64,000 nucleotides of DNA from Muricea muricata (GCA_963855995.1 OY979718.1:35038059-35102058); one strand, 5' to 3'. Shown: positions 1-12,535, numbered from the stretch's first letter. The notes: generated from the sequence alone by a model not told the origin. A program made the numbers and translations.

Positions 1-12
1 AGTTCAGATAAA

Positions 13-198
13 ATGAATGCAACACGGCAAAACAGAACCAACACCAACATGACTTCCTCCTCGTCTGAATCCAGCCAAATGGAGCGTATCTCCCTGATGA
101 TCCTACCTGACTTTATTGAAAATGGTAGTAGGCAGTTAAAAGTACAGATACATGTACTAAGCTTAAATGGTGTGGCCAAAAGCGAAAGAGACTTGTAA
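13..198 (+). pseudogene. BEL/Pao-like polyprotein fragment (protease region)
   Basis: A 61-residue open stretch contains a segment reading ISLMILPDFIENGSRQLKV. That resembles the start of the aspartic-protease region of BEL/Pao retrotransposon polyproteins, where a similar phrase precedes the catalytic Asp. The catalytic Asp motif is not visible and the frame ends soon after, so this is a remnant. It agrees with the BEL/Pao integrase tail at 1497-1980 on the same strand, suggesting one broken element whose middle was lost or replaced. The match is judged by eye and is weak. Confidence 0.35.
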
Positions 199-271
199 TA
201 GACAGAGATACTGATGAAAACCTCCTAGCGAACACTCTACATAGTTTATACAATGCAACAACATTAATGGC

Positions 272-586
272 GTGTTAAATACAACCTTCCAAAGCGAAAG
301 ATTTGTTTGTGGTAGTGGATGTATGACTCATGAATCATCAAAAAATGAGAAGAAAAACAAGAGCGTTGAAGTCCTAAATATTTCCAAGACCGAGAAATCG
401 CCAATTACATCGTCTGTGATCGACTTTGTGTGTGCAGATATGGAGGGTCAAAGTGCGAAGCAGAATTGCAAATTTCCGATTGTGCATGGCGATGCAGAGG
501 TATGTAATCGTACTTGTTCAAATATGAATGGGGCCGTCCTAAGAAATCCCGAAGGCTTAGAACAAAAAATATTAATACTAGAATGA
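272..586 (+). pseudogene. Unrecognised ORF within retrotransposon debris
   Basis: A 104-residue open frame with several cysteines and charged segments and no domain I can name. It lies between the protease-like fragment and a reverse-transcriptase fragment on the other strand. Downstream to about 870 the plus strand has a Ser/Asn/Gln-rich coding texture broken by stops. It may be part of a retrotransposon ORF1 or polyprotein. I see no introns, and no start or stop context favours a host gene. Confidence 0.25.
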
Positions 587-805
587 ATCTCGACTTCCCC
601 CTGCTATCTCATATTCTTCCAATTAACCATTAATAATCAAGAAAACAAAGCTAATAATCAGAAGTCGCCTATTTACGCATCAAGTATCCCAAACACAACC
701 AACGCTGCCCATTCATAACAATCAATTACCAGAGCCAAATACTGATTTTAATTGCAATACATCTAATGTAAGCTTTGGTGACAAAGAGAGTCCATCCCCG
801 GCCAG

Positions 806-1300
806 TCAATCTACCGTTGTTTCACCAAAACAATCAAGTGCTAGTAAGTTACTATCTCCAGTACAGAGATCGCGGCAGTTAGCCAACAAAGAAGGAACAA
901 AACAAAGTCTATTTGCCATAAGACAGTCATGTACATTATTTAAGTCATGGTTCATGGCAGGAGAAAGATCCGATTTACCGCACACAGTAAGTGTTGTATC
1001 ATCTGGAAACATTCTTGGCGTACAGTAACTGAAACAATTTGGTAAATCGTTTATGTACACAAGAAAAAAGAGTAGTGCCAAAATTGATCCCTGAGAAATA
1101 CCACATCTGACCGATTTACATTTAGAATTGGAAAACGACCCATTTATGAAACATGTTTGCGACCCATTTGGTAAATATGCCTCGAGCAGTTTTAGCGAAC
1201 GCTGTTCTACTCCATACATTTGTAATTTTTTAATAAAAATTTCATGATCAAATGCAGACCAAAAAACGCACCCGCTGAAGAAGAGAGAAGAACAACGCAT
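806..1300 (-). pseudogene. LINE reverse-transcriptase fragment
   Basis: The reverse strand carries the palm region of a non-LTR reverse transcriptase. In order: FDHEIFIKKLQMYGV (the usual D-H-x-I-L-xKL block), a CGISQGSILALLFFLVYIND block corresponding to the G-x-PQGS-x-LGP-LLF-x-IYINDL motif, and MFPDDTTLTV, where the catalytic motif is normally F/Y-A-D-D. Here Pro replaces Ala before DD. About 60 residues further the similarity fades. There is no endonuclease or upstream RT segment, so it is a fragment lying antisense inside BEL/Pao debris. Confidence 0.75.
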
Positions 1301-1496
1301 GTCACCAGAACAACGAACCCGTACACGGCTAAGCGTTTTCTTGAGTTCTAATGAAGTGAATCAAGCGTGAGATGTTCCCCGACAAAGAGAAGATAATCGA
1401 AGAAACATCCAAGCAAAGTCGTCCTATCGAGTAGAAATTAAACCCCTCTACATACTGCACCACTTTTTGGTGGCATCTTTGAATCAATGATTAAGT

Positions 1497-1980
1497 GTGC
1501 TAAAAAGGTTTTACGAACAGTCATTGGCGACGCGGATTGACGACGAAGAGCTGCATACGGCGATCTGTGGCGCGGAGAAGTTATTAATTTTAAGACCAAT
1601 CACCTACGTTAGTGCAGATATTAATGATATGGCTCCTTTGACACCGAGCCACTTCCTTGTTGAAAGTCTGGGAGAAGAGTTTATTCTAGAAATCTTGAAA
1701 GATGAAGCGAAAACCCCGATTAAAAGGATGGTGTTGAGTGCAGCAGCTATTGGCGCAGTTTTGGCGGTGATAGCGAGGGAAGTTTCTGCCAAGTTTGAAT
1801 GCACGAGGCAAGAGGCTTGAAACAAAGCGTAAATTCGAAGGAGACGAAGTAGTGATCGTGACACCAGATGATAAACGTTGCGAATGGCTTATCAGTCGTA
1901 TAGTCAAGACACATCCTGGTAAAGATGGACTCGTTAGAGTTGTCGAAATCCAGACAGAAAAAACTACGTATGTCTGACAA
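1497..1980 (+). pseudogene. BEL/Pao integrase C-terminus and DUF5641-like tail
   Basis: Two overlapping frames read as one protein after a frameshift. The first (1497-1820) has SLATRIDDEELHTAICGAEK followed by RPITYVSADINDMAPLTPSHF, the characteristic C-terminal integrase stretch of BEL/Pao polyproteins. The second (1795-1977) has GDEVVIVTPDDKRCEWLISR and KTHPGKDGLVRVVEI, the small beta-rich DUF5641-type domain that ends such polyproteins. The frame change lies near 1800 and the tail stops at 1978. A purine-rich tract and possible LTR follow. Decayed copy of a retrovirus-like transposon. Confidence 0.75.
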
Positions 1981-2087
1981 CATCATCTGATGCTCTTGGA
2001 GAGGATGGAATATTAAACAGACTTTGATATTAACTACGAAACGATTGCTATGCAACAGTTTGAGCTCGCGAATGTGATTTACATTCA

Positions 2088-2288
2088 GGAGGGGGGTGTT
2101 GAGAAATGTTTTTGGATACTTATCAACCCCCCTGCGTTTTTGACATTAAGGACTGGACCCGCGCAGTCGAACGGGTCTAAAAGCGTGTTTTTGATGAAGA
2201 CTGTTTGTACTTTATTGTACAGTATTTCTTAAACTGAGTAGCGACTATTTTTTATCTTGCTTGTTTGTATCAGTTTTATTCGAAAACA
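2088..2288 (+). repeat. Polypurine tract and possible BEL/Pao 3' LTR
   Basis: A purine run (AGGAGGGGGG, about 2088-2096) lies about 110 bp after the integrase-tail stop and is followed at once by TGTTGAGAAATG. That is the expected arrangement of polypurine tract and LTR starting TG. A plausible CA end occurs near 2288 (GAAAACA), giving about 190 bp. No second LTR copy is present, so the boundary is inferred. Confidence 0.4.
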
Positions 2289-2347
2289 TACTGTTTCCCT
2301 CGCGCCCAGTAAATATGTAAGAGTTAAAAGCGATGCTCATAACTTAC

Positions 2348-2839
2348 CAAAAAAAAATCGTCGATTCCTATTGGTGTAACATGATGTCGTCAATTTGATA
2401 TAGTGTTTTTTTCCATTGTAATTATATTGCCTTTCAGCACACCAGGTTTGAAATGAACTGCTATGTTTTCCTTTATAATAAACAGACAATCCTCCCCCGG
2501 TGGTCTGGTTAATAGCGCGATAGATTTCCTTACTTGGATTCTGAGCACAAGCACAATTGTCCAAACTGACTGAATCAACGTAGAGAAAAAACATATCAGT
2601 ATGATAACCTGGGCTATCACTAAAATCACCGGAGAGACAACCCTGTCTTTTCAGATTTAACATAGCACCATTATCACGAAATCGAAACTGCGCGGTTGGT
2701 TCGAGACAGCTGTTGTATGAAAGTTCCAGAAAAGATAAGTTTCCCCAGCTACCGTTCGAATGTACTTCATCTGTGGCATTAAGACAACTTCCTTTCCGGT
2801 AGCGATACGTGTATTCTTTCACGAAAAAGCAGGATGTAC
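2348..2839 (-). CDS. Exon of a secreted, lectin-like extracellular protein
   Basis: A 492-nt reverse-strand exon, bounded by an acceptor (TTTTTTCAG, ending at 2840) and a donor (GTAAGT, 2342-2347), with phase 1 at both ends so it can be shuffled. The open frame runs about 164 codons, with a stop just past the donor. It has cysteines at regular spacing, several N-glycosylation sequons (NAT, NGS, NLS, NQT), and a segment FRFRDNGAMLNLKRQGCL that resembles one lobe of ricin-type beta-trefoil lectins. No signal peptide lies in this exon, and I did not find neighbouring exons. The lectin label is inference from pattern. Secretion is supported by the cysteines, sequons and phase. Confidence 0.55.
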
Positions 2840-2849
2840 CTGAAAAAAT

Positions 2850-3460
2850 AAAACATGATAAAATATCTACAAACTGGTCTGTCTATACATGTAGGTTATG
2901 TTATACGTGAACCCAGAAAAGACGTACAATATTGTCCGAGAGTCTAAAAAATCGAATCCAATTTCAACACGCAGCTACGCGTAGAGCAAGGTGTAAACGC
3001 TGTTAATCTTTCTATATTTAGAAGGATTAGGCTCTTAGCTATTGAATGACACGATTTTTGTACATTACGGATGAGAAATGAGCAAATGCGAGTTGAATGA
3101 AAAGTCGATGTAAAAATTTAATTTTATTCAATTGTAAGTAAGGCAAACACACTTAAGCGTAAGCAAGGTTGAACAGAAGAAAATTGACAGGAAAATTAAT
3201 TCTGTTATGTCTTGATAACTCTAGAGAAACTTGCCGATCAGTTGTGTTGCCAGTGACAACCAAGATTTTGTTGTTCTGTGCGACTAATTAATTATCAAGG
3301 TAGTTCACCTCACTGCAGAACAAAGTATATTTGTTGTCAAAAGTTTTCATGAAACTGGAATGAAACGTTATTAATTCTTATACGTTTTAAATGTTAATAA
3401 GTATCAACAAACGCAGTTTGCGTGTTTTTTATAAAGGATTATGCAAATACTTGCGTGATG
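2850..3460. other. Non-coding gap
   Basis: AT-rich sequence with no long frame, inverted repeat or tandem repeat that I can see. It would hold an intron or upstream exon of the lectin-like gene if that gene extends this way. Confidence 0.5.
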
Positions 3461-3998
3461 AAAAATGACAGACCATTATGTGCGATTCGATCTGAATTAG
3501 TACAGAATCGGTGATCGCTATGTCACCAATTTCTTGCATTGTTTTTTAGCTGCCATTATATATATTAAACAAATATTGAATGAGGTCGAGCAGGATATGA
3601 GAAATTATTGAGGCAGGAATTATTAACACAAACCGACGCCTTAATAATTCCTCATGTCCTGCGAGAATTGTTCAACATGGTGATTATATTGCAAAAATAC
3701 TCTTTTCTGTCACGTCCTACATGGACATCAACTGTTTAGTTGTTGCTTTAATAAACGTATGTATGTATGAATGTAAGTTGCAAACGTTTCAAAAGCGAAA
3801 GATGAAATTGGTGACTGTAGCGAACGAGTTCAATTTAAGCAGGTGGGAATTTAAATGACAAATCAAAAGGAAATTTACATCTCATGTTCATGCACCGCTC
3901 AACTTTGAAAATTAACTTAACAGCACGTAAGCTTATTTAACTTGTATCTGTATCGACTATAATTCCGTATTTCTAAGTAAACTTCATAATTAGTATAG

Positions 3999-4158
3999 GT
4001 AATAGTATAATTTCGAGTGCAATTACGGATAAACAAGCACGAGTGAGTTTTTAAAAACTGCAAAATAGCACGAGTCCGAAGGACGAGTGCTATTTGCGGT
4101 TTTAAAAACTCACGAGTGCTTGTTTTCCGTAATTGCACGAGAAATTATACTATTACTT
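3999..4158. repeat. Near-perfect 160-bp palindrome
   Basis: The left arm (GTAATAGTATAATTTCGAGT, GCAATTACGG, AACAAGCACGAGTGAG) is mirrored by the right arm (CTCACGAGTGCTTGTT, CCGTAATTGC, GAAATTATACTATTAC) around a centre at GTCCGAAGGAC. Only a few positions differ. It would form a long hairpin and probably represents a foldback-type MITE nested at the edge of the larger insertion. Confidence 0.85.
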
Positions 4159-4453
4159 ATTAATAATATAAAAAGGAAATGTCCAAACAAGCATTTTGTA
4201 CTTACAACTTCGCATTATGCAAGTGCACTCCTTCTCGAATTTCTTCGCTTAAAAAATTCATGTTTACAAAAGCCATGGCTAAAAGTTTTATGTACAAAGT
4301 TCCAGCATACTTTAGAGTTTGTTTTGTGATCATAATTGTCAGAGAAGAATCCCAAGTTGTGTTGAAATTTCGACGAAATCTTTAAGCAAACGTGAAATTC
4401 GGCCGCCATATTTTTGGTTTTTCAGCGAGTAAATCCCATCGCTCAAAGAGCTT

Positions 4454-4536
4454 ATTACAGATTTTTGCACTGTTGTTACAGATTTTTGCACTGCTGTTAC
4501 AGATTCTTGCACTGTGTTACAGATTTTTGCACTGTT
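4454..4536. repeat. Four-copy 21-bp tandem repeat
   Basis: The phrase TTACAGATTTTTGCACTG recurs four times in a row with units of about 19-21 bp and one variant (TTACAGATTCTTGCACTG). It lies inside the 3992-4612 insertion. Confidence 0.75.
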
Positions 4537-6468
4537 CTGGGTGATGTTTGGGATTAACTGCACTCGAATCAACCAATCACAGCCCAGAAACATTTCCTTG
4601 TATATTATTACTACAATAATAATATAAACTACCACAGTGATACCCTGCCGTGATAAAACACCCAGCATTAATTAACGTGAATTTTATAAAATGATGACTG
4701 CACTCTAAAGGCCTCACTCAGCGGCAATGGAATCTTTAACGAAAAACGGTTAGAATTCTACTAAATCCTGTATGACAATTTGTTGCCTTCGCATTCATGT
4801 ACACACTAGCGAAGAGATTTACTCTCGGGAATAGATAATTCAGTAGAAACATCGATGTGAAACCATCCGTATCTTCTCAAAACATTTTGACACGAAGGAT
4901 TTCGCTCTTATGGAGTTAAGCCTTAACTGTACTCTTGTAAATTATAGTTTAGATTTTGCCGCGTTGTCACAAGCAATGAGAAAACCGGCCAAAGCAAGAT
5001 TCGAACCTTTGTACTGTATAGATGCACGTAATATTTCAACATTTCAACAGTCTATGTTTTCATTCCGTACACAATCAGTGATTCAAATGTTGAATTGAGA
5101 GTGCACAATTCCAGCTACACCGAAGATGGCTCGGCCATAATATAAAACCGATCCTAGCAATCTTAGCCTATTTATTTATTTCAGAGGTCTACGTCGTAGG
5201 CTAAGCAATCTAGAATTCTGTTTGCTGTTATCTTTCATGCAAAAATGTGATAAAGAGTTTGTTCTAATGCCATACCAACTACCCCAGCATTGACTGGCAA
5301 TGCACTTGTACAGAGAATTTTGCAAGCCGCAACGGAACTATGAATGAAGACGTTGCATAATCATAAGGTCGAGTAGAACTTCAGGTAAGAAAGCGACTAT
5401 ATATAAACATAATAGCTATTCACATCATTTTTACGGTATATGCATGGGCAACGTTAACTGTAATTGAACTTTCGATGTAGTTGAGGCCGTGTAAAGAAAA
5501 ATTCCGTTCTCATTTGCAAAACTCTCTCGAATTAAATTTAGCCTTAAATGAAGCGGTTATGAATCATCGTTCTAGTTTAGAAACTATTTTGTTGCGGAAG
5601 TAAGATTACAGTAGATATGTGTGGTAACTGATGCTTCAAATGCTTCGTTAATAGAGACTTTTACTAATTACCTTTCAGCAAAATCACAATACACACCACA
5701 AGATGAAAACGCTTGGGAAACATCCTTGTCTATCCAAGAAATCGATCTTTAAATCGGTATCCGGTGAGAGTTTATTCGATTGCGATGGTAAAAGACAAGC
5801 TTGACTAAACAACAAAATCTTGTACGATACGTAAACACCGCGTGAGGTCTGAATTTTCAAAGTTGATTGTTATAGACGTTCACATGCGTGAAGCACCGCA
5901 AGCATGTAATTATAAACTATGTTTCTCTTTTAGTTCTGGCTGACAGCACATGACGCGTTCTCAAATTTAGAATAGCGAGCTGTTATAAATATTACTGGGT
6001 AATTGTTTAAGTAGAATAAAGAATTGAAGGTGATGATTTACGTGCTTGCTCGACTTTTCACGACGCGCTCGAGAAATAATTGCGATATCTGCCTTGCACT
6101 TCGCAAGACTTCCTTCCCCACGCAGTCTCGCGCGCCCGCCGCCGCACGTAGAACACTAGAGCGCCTGGGAGCAGGCTAGTATTTTCACATATTAAGTAAG
6201 TTTTAAATTTAGTGTTGCCACGCAAGTGCACTTACCTGATAACAATACAATTGAATTTAGTATCTACTGCATGTTTGAAATTTGAAGCTAAAACGTACTC
6301 GGGCAGAACCAATGATATTGAAATGATTTGTTTGCAAAAAAATACTTAAGTTGTCTATCATTTTTCAAGAAATTTGACAAGCAGATTGCATTGGCTTGCT
6401 CATGCAAGGCAACAAGTTTCACATTCTATCAAGCAAAAAATTTTGAGCCTGCATGCAGCTGAACAGGA

Positions 6469-6615
6469 TTGAACAATGTTTTGCTGCCAACTTTGTTTAA
6501 TGTTGCCAACAATATTGTTCAACATTGTCACACCTAATTGCGGGCTAATTTAGGCTCAACAATGCTGAACAATGTTGACAACATTGAACAAGGTTGACGG
6601 CAAAACATTGTTCAA
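6469..6615. mobile_element. 147-bp MITE, ends TTGAACAATGTTTTGC
   Basis: Inverted ends TTGAACAATGTTTTGC and GCAAAACATTGTTCAA enclose a core that is itself full of AACAATGTTGAACA-type inversions. The same element is at the equivalent place in the next array unit (11074-11223), so it was inserted before the array duplicated. No coding capacity. Confidence 0.75.
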
Positions 6616-6713
6616 TGCTGTTTTCAACAACACTGAACAGGTTTTTCATTGTTTGTTAGGTAGCGAGGGTCGTCCAGCGGTAGTTTCGTGACGCGTGAAA
6701 TAATTGATACTTT

Positions 6714-6839
6714 TTGACTGTGCCCAATGGGAAACAGTATGTTTTGTGGACCCGCGATACTGCCTATGTTCCCGAGACGAAGCCGAGGGAAGCATCGACG
6801 GTGGAGGGTCCACAAAGCATGCTGTTAGGGCACAGTCAA
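6714..6839. mobile_element. 126-bp MITE, ends TTGACTGTGCCC
   Basis: The ends TTGACTGTGCCC and GGGCACAGTCAA are inverted, and the similarity continues inward (CAGTATGTTTTGTGGACCC against GGGTCCACAAAGCATGCTG). The copy in the next array unit near 11330 has the left end but has lost the right end. Confidence 0.75.
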
Positions 6840-6975
6840 TAGCACTTATGCGGGTTTTCCCTGAGCCTAATTTTAAGGACCACCAAGCCTCGTATTGACG
6901 CATACGTTCTTTTACATCAAAGTGAGACTTGGTGGTGAGAACAGAAGTTTTCGGGAAAATCCGCATAAGTGCTAT
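6839..6975. mobile_element. 137-bp MITE, ends ATAGCACTTATGCGG
   Basis: The inverted ends ATAGCACTTATGCGG and CCGCATAAGTGCTAT continue inward as GTTTTCCC against GGGAAAATC. It abuts the previous MITE and is missing from the second array unit, so it is a newer insertion. No coding capacity. Confidence 0.75.
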
Positions 6976-9900
6976 TAGTATTTTATTATATACTAGGTGC
7001 GAAAGTGTGAGAAAAATACCAAAAGTTATCATAAAATACATTTTTTATAAAGTTATCATAAAGTAGATTTAATCAATGTTTTAAAAAGAAAAAAACAAAA
7101 CTTTGGCTTTGTCGACTTGTTATTTACCGGTGAATAACACCAATAAGATAAAAAAGAGACAAGCATAATTGGACTCTAACTCTTAGTATGTATAATAAGT
7201 TATTTTTATACATAACAAGATCAGAGTCAATTATTCAACACGTATTAGCTGATTTCGTTCCCTTGTTGTACAAAAATTGTGTCATTCAATGGCCAGAAGC
7301 TATCTGACTCAAAATATGTACAAGAAAATAGTTGTTTTTAAATGTTGTTCTTAATCGAGGCGTAACGTTAACATAGACAAAGCACCGAGGGACGGGTTTT
7401 CATTTCGGCGGCTCTTCCAGATAAGAGATGTAGATAAATAGGCCTATGTAGGTAAATAATTGACCTTAAAGTCGCAAAACTGTCTGAGCTTCCTACTTGC
7501 TGTAATTTCCTGGGAAATATTTGCGTCCTATGTATATTGTCATAAAAATGAAAGGCCATTATGTATATGTGATTTGATGTGAATTAGTATAGAATCAGTT
7601 GTCACTATATCACTAATTTCTAATTCCATTGTTTTTTAGCTGCCATTTCGGCACTAATTCCCAAACAAACCCGTGTAGTAAGTAGGCTACTTTTTGTGCC
7701 GCCATCTTGTTTTTACTTTCAGCCAATCAAACTACAAAATAGCTAATATATATAATGGTGATTATATAGCAAAATTCTTTTTCCTGTAACGCCCTTCATG
7801 GAAATCAACTTTTTAGTTGTTGCTTACATAAAAGATGCATGCACGTACGAATGTATGCATGTAAGTCACAAACGCTCAAGAGCGAAAGATGAAATTGGTG
7901 ACTGTATAGCGAACTAATTGAATTTAAGCAGGCAGGAATTTAAATGACAAATCACAAGAGAATCTAATGATCTCATGTTAATGCCCGCTCAACTTTGAAA
8001 ATTAACTTAACATCACATAAGCTTATTTAACTCGTATTGACTATAATTCCGTATTTTAAGTAAACTTTATGATTATCAAAATGATAATATAAACTCCCGC
8101 AGTGATACCCTGCCGTGATATTACGCCCAGCATTAATTATGGTGAATTTTAAAAAATGATGACTGCACTCTAAAGGCATCATTCCGCGACAATGAAATCT
8201 TTAAAGAAAAACGGTTATAATTCTACTAAATCCTGCACGACAATTTGTTGCCTTTCATGTACTCACTAGCGAAGAGAATTTTTCTCGCGAAGAGATAATT
8301 CAATAGAAACATCAATGTGAAACCATCCGTATTTCCTCAAAACATTTTGACGCGAAGCATTTCGCTATTATGGAGGAGTAAATTATAGTTAAGATTTTCC
8401 GCGATGATTTTACTGTCGCAAGCAATAAGAAAACTGGCCTAGGCAAGATTCGAACCTTTGTACTATATAGGTGGACGTACCACAATAAATATTATAATTA
8501 CATTGCAGCAAAATCGTAATTTGAAATAGCTCTAACAAATCTGCAACATAACACGATTTTCATTCCATTTCAGCCATCTATGTTTTCATTCCGTTCACAA
8601 TCAGTGATTCAAATGTTGAATTGTGGGGACACAATTCCAGCAAAGCCGAAGATAGCTCGTTTATAACATAAAACCGATCCTAGCAATATAGAATTCGGTT
8701 TGCTCTTATCTTTAGTGCAAAAATGTGATGAAGAGTTTGTTCCAATGCCATACCCACCACCAGCATTGACTGGCAATGCACTTGTACAAAGAATTCTGCA
8801 AGCCGCAACGGCACTATCAACGAAGACGTTGCATAATCATACAAGAAAAAAACCCTCTTTTTTCTGTCACGCCCTTCATGGAAATCAACTTTTTAGTTGT
8901 TGCTTAAATAAGTTGCATGCACGTGCAGTACGTATGTATGCATGTAAGTCGCAAACGTTCAAGAGCGAAAGATGAAATTGGTGACTGCATGGCGAACTAA
9001 TTCAATTCAGTTAAGCAGGCAGGAATTTAAATGACAAATCAGAAGAGAATTTAATGATCTCATGTTCATGGCCGCCCAACTTTGAAAATTAACTTAACAT
9101 CACATAAGCTTATTTATCTTGTATCTGTATCGACTATAATTCCGAATTTTAAGTAAACTTTATAATTATTAAAATAATAATATAAACTATTGCTGTGATA
9201 ACCTGCCGTGATATTATGCCCAGCATTAATCAAGGTAAATTTTATAAAACGATTACTGAACTCTAAAGCACTCTAAACGCATCAGTCCGTGACAGTGAAA
9301 TCTTTAACGAAAAACGGTTATAATTCTACTAAATCCTGCACGAAAATTTGTTGCCTTTCATGTACTCACTATAGCCCGCATGACTTTCTCGGGCGAAGAG
9401 ATAATTCAATAGAAACACCAATGTGAAACCATCCGTATTTCCTCAAAACATTTTGACGCGAAGCATTTCGCTATTATGGTGCTAAGCCTTAACTGTACTC
9501 GAGTAAACTATAGTTTAGATTTTGCCACGATGATAACATTGTCGCAAGCAATAAGAAAATTGGCCAAGGCAGGATTCGAGCCTATGTACTATACGGGTGG
9601 ACGTACAGCAATCAATATTATAATTACATTGCAGTGAAATCGCAATTTGAAATAGCTCTAACAAATCTGCAACATAACACGATTTTCATTCCATTTTAAC
9701 AATCTACGTTTTCATTCCGTTCACAATCAGTGATTCAAATGTTGAATAGTGGGTACACAATTCGAGCAAAGCCGAAGATGGCTCGGCCATAATATAAAAC
9801 CAATCCTAGCAATCTAGAATTCGGTTTGCTCTTATCCTTAATGCAAAAATGTGATGAATAGTTTATTCCAATGCCATACCCACCACCCCAGAATTGACTG

Positions 9901-11073
9901 GCAATGCACTTGTACAGAGAATTTGGCAAGCCGCAACGGCACTTATCAATGAAGACGATATGATCATTAGTAGTAGAACTTCAGGTAAAAAGCGACTATA
10001 TATAAACTTAATAGCTATTCATATCATTTTTACGGTCCATGCGACATAGGCAACGCTAACTGTAATTGAACTTTCGAAGTAGTTGAGGCCGTGCAAAAGA
10101 AAAATTCCGCTCTCATTTGCAAAACTCTCTCGAATACAATTTAGCTTTAAATGAAGCGGTTATGAATCATCGTTCTAGTTTAGAAACTATTTTGTTGCGG
10201 AAGTAAGATTACAGCAGATATGTGTGGTGACTGATGTTTCAAATGCATCGTTAATATAGACTTTTACTAATTACCTTTCAGCAAAATTACAATACACACC
10301 ACAAGATGAAAACGCTTGGGAAACATCCTTGTCTATCCAAGAAATAGATCTTTAAATCGGCACCAGGTGAGAATTTATTTGATTGCAATCGTAAAGGACA
10401 AGCTTGACTGAACAACAAAAGGTTGTAGTGTATGTAAACACTGCGTGAAGTCTGTGTGAAGTCTGTGTGAAGTCGATTGTTATAGACGTTCACATTCGCG
10501 AAGCTCCTCAAGCATGCAATTATAAACTATGTTTCTCTTTTAGTTTTGGCTGACAGCATGCACCTGATGCGTTCTCAACTTTAGAATAGCGAGCTGTTAT
10601 AAATGTTATTGGGTAAATGTTCAAGTGGGATAAAGAGTTGAAGGTTAATGTTCAAGTAGGATAAATGTTCAAGTAGGATAAAGTATTAAAGTATCGAGAC
10701 CCACGCGGTCTCGCGCGCCCGCTGCCGTATGCAGAACACTGGGGTGCCTGAGAGAAACTAGTTTTTGCACATATTAAGTAAGTTTTAAATTTAGTGTTGC
10801 CACGCAAGTGCACTTGCATGATAATAATACAATTGAATTTAATATCTACTGCATGTTTAAAATTTGAAGCTGAAACGTACTCGGGCAGAACCAATGATAT
10901 CGACACGATATATTAATTGAAATTATTTGTTTGCAAAAAATTTACTGAATTAAGTTGTCTATCATTTTCCAAAATATTTGACAAACAGATTGCATTGGCT
11001 TGCTCATACAAGGCAATAAGTTTCACATTCTATACAAGTAAAAAGTTTTGAGCCTGCATACAGTTGAACAGGA

Positions 11074-11223
11074 TTGAACAATGTTTTGCTGCCAACTTTG
11101 TTTAATGTTGCCAACAATATTGTTCAACATTTTCACACCTAATTGCGGGCTAATTTAGGCTCAACCATGCTGAGCAATATTTTTGACAACATTGAACAAT
11201 GTGGACAGCAAAACATTGTTCAA
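11074..11223. mobile_element. Second-unit copy of the TTGAACAATG MITE
   Basis: Same ends and core as 6469-6615, about 4.6 kb downstream in register with the array. It differs by small indels and substitutions, consistent with old duplication of the whole unit. Confidence 0.7.
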
Positions 11224-12535
11224 TTAATGCTGTTTTCAACCACATTGAACAGGTTTTTCATTTTTTGCTATGTAGCAAGGGTCGTCCAGCGGTAGCTTCA
11301 TGACGCATGAAATAATTAACACTTATTGACTGTGCCCAAGGGAAACAGTATGTTTTGTGCACCCGCAACACTGCCTATGTTCCCGAGACGAAGCCGAGGA
11401 AAGCATCGACGGTCGAGGGTTGAAATTATCATAAAATACATTTTTTACAAAGTTATCATAAACTACATTTAATTAAAGCTTTTAACAGAAAAACAAAACT
11501 TTGGCTTCGTCGACTTTATTCACCGGTGAATAAAACCAACAAGATCAATAAGAGACAAGCATAATTGGACTTTAACTCTTAGTATATATAATAAATCATT
11601 TTGATACATAATAAGATCAAAGTCAATTACTCAACGCGTATTAGCTTATTTCGTTCCATTGTTGTACAAAAATGGTGTCATTCAATGACCACAAGCCATC
11701 TGACTCTAAATAGCGAATGTAAATCCGACTCAAAATATGTACAAGAAAATAGTTGTTTTTAAATGTGGTTCTTAATCGGGGCGTAACCATAAACAAATCA
11801 TCGAGCAACGGGTTTTCATTTCGGCGGCTCTTAGAGACAAGCCATGTAGACAAATAGGACTATGTAGCTAAATAATTGACTTAAAAGTCGCAAAACTGTC
11901 TGAGCTTCCTACTTGCTGTTATTTCCTGGGAAATGTTTGCGTCCTATGTATATTGTTATAAAAATGAAAGGCCATTTTGTGTTATATGATGTGAATTAGT
12001 ATAGAATCAGTTGTCACTATATCACTAATTTCTAATTAATTGTATTGCTTTTTAGCTGCCATTTCGGCACTAAATCCCAAACACACCCGTGTAGGAAGTA
12101 CTTTTTGTGCCGCCATCTTGTTCTTACTTTCAGCCAATCAAACTACCAAAATAGCTAATATATATAATGGTGATTATATTGCAATTACTTTTTCTGTCAC
12201 GCCCTTCATGGAAATCAACTTTTTAGCTGTTGCTTAAATAAAAGTTGCATGCACGTACGTACGTATGTATGCATGTAAGTCGCAAACGTTGAAGAGCGAA
12301 AGACGAAATTGGTGACTGTATAGCGAACTAATTCAATTTAAGCAGGCAGGAATTTGAATGACAAATCAGAAGAGAATTTAATGATCTCATGTTCATGGCC
12401 GCCCAACTTTGAAAATTAACTTAACATCACATAAGCTTACTTAACTTGTATCTGTATCGACTATAATTCCGAATTTTAAGTAAACTTTATAATTATTAAA
12501 ATAATATAAACTACCGCTGTGATAACCTGCCGTTT

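Larger units (their letters stand above)
3992..4612. mobile_element. About 620-bp insertion in the first array unit
   Basis: Compared with the other units, the sequence between AAGTAAACTTCATAATTA and AATAATATAAACT is interrupted only here. The insert begins GTAATAGTATA and ends TATATTATTAC, which are inverted relative to each other. It contains a long palindrome at its left end and a tandem repeat in its middle. No transposase frame is seen, so it is a non-autonomous element. The empty site in sister copies is the main evidence. Confidence 0.65.
3463..12535. repeat. Tandem array of about 4-kb non-coding units
   Basis: The same ordered series of landmarks recurs. GGCCATTATG-type sequence occurs near 3463, 7545 and 11955. 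The GTTTGCTCTTATC block occurs near 5215, 8695 and 9825. The GCGCGCCCG block occurs near 6130 and 10715. Spacing gives a first unit of about 4.1 kb (3463-7545), a second of about 4.4 kb (7545-11955) with an internal 1.1-kb duplication (7755-8865 repeated from 8865), and a third cut off near 12535. Copies differ by many substitutions and by insertions present in only one copy. No conserved long reading frame is shared, so the unit appears non-coding. A diverged single copy lies at 38870-40640. Confidence 0.85.

Noticed and set aside
7095..7160. Possible gene in the A-rich block of the array
   Set aside because: The block is repeated at about 11480 with different frames and stops; it is part of the non-coding unit.
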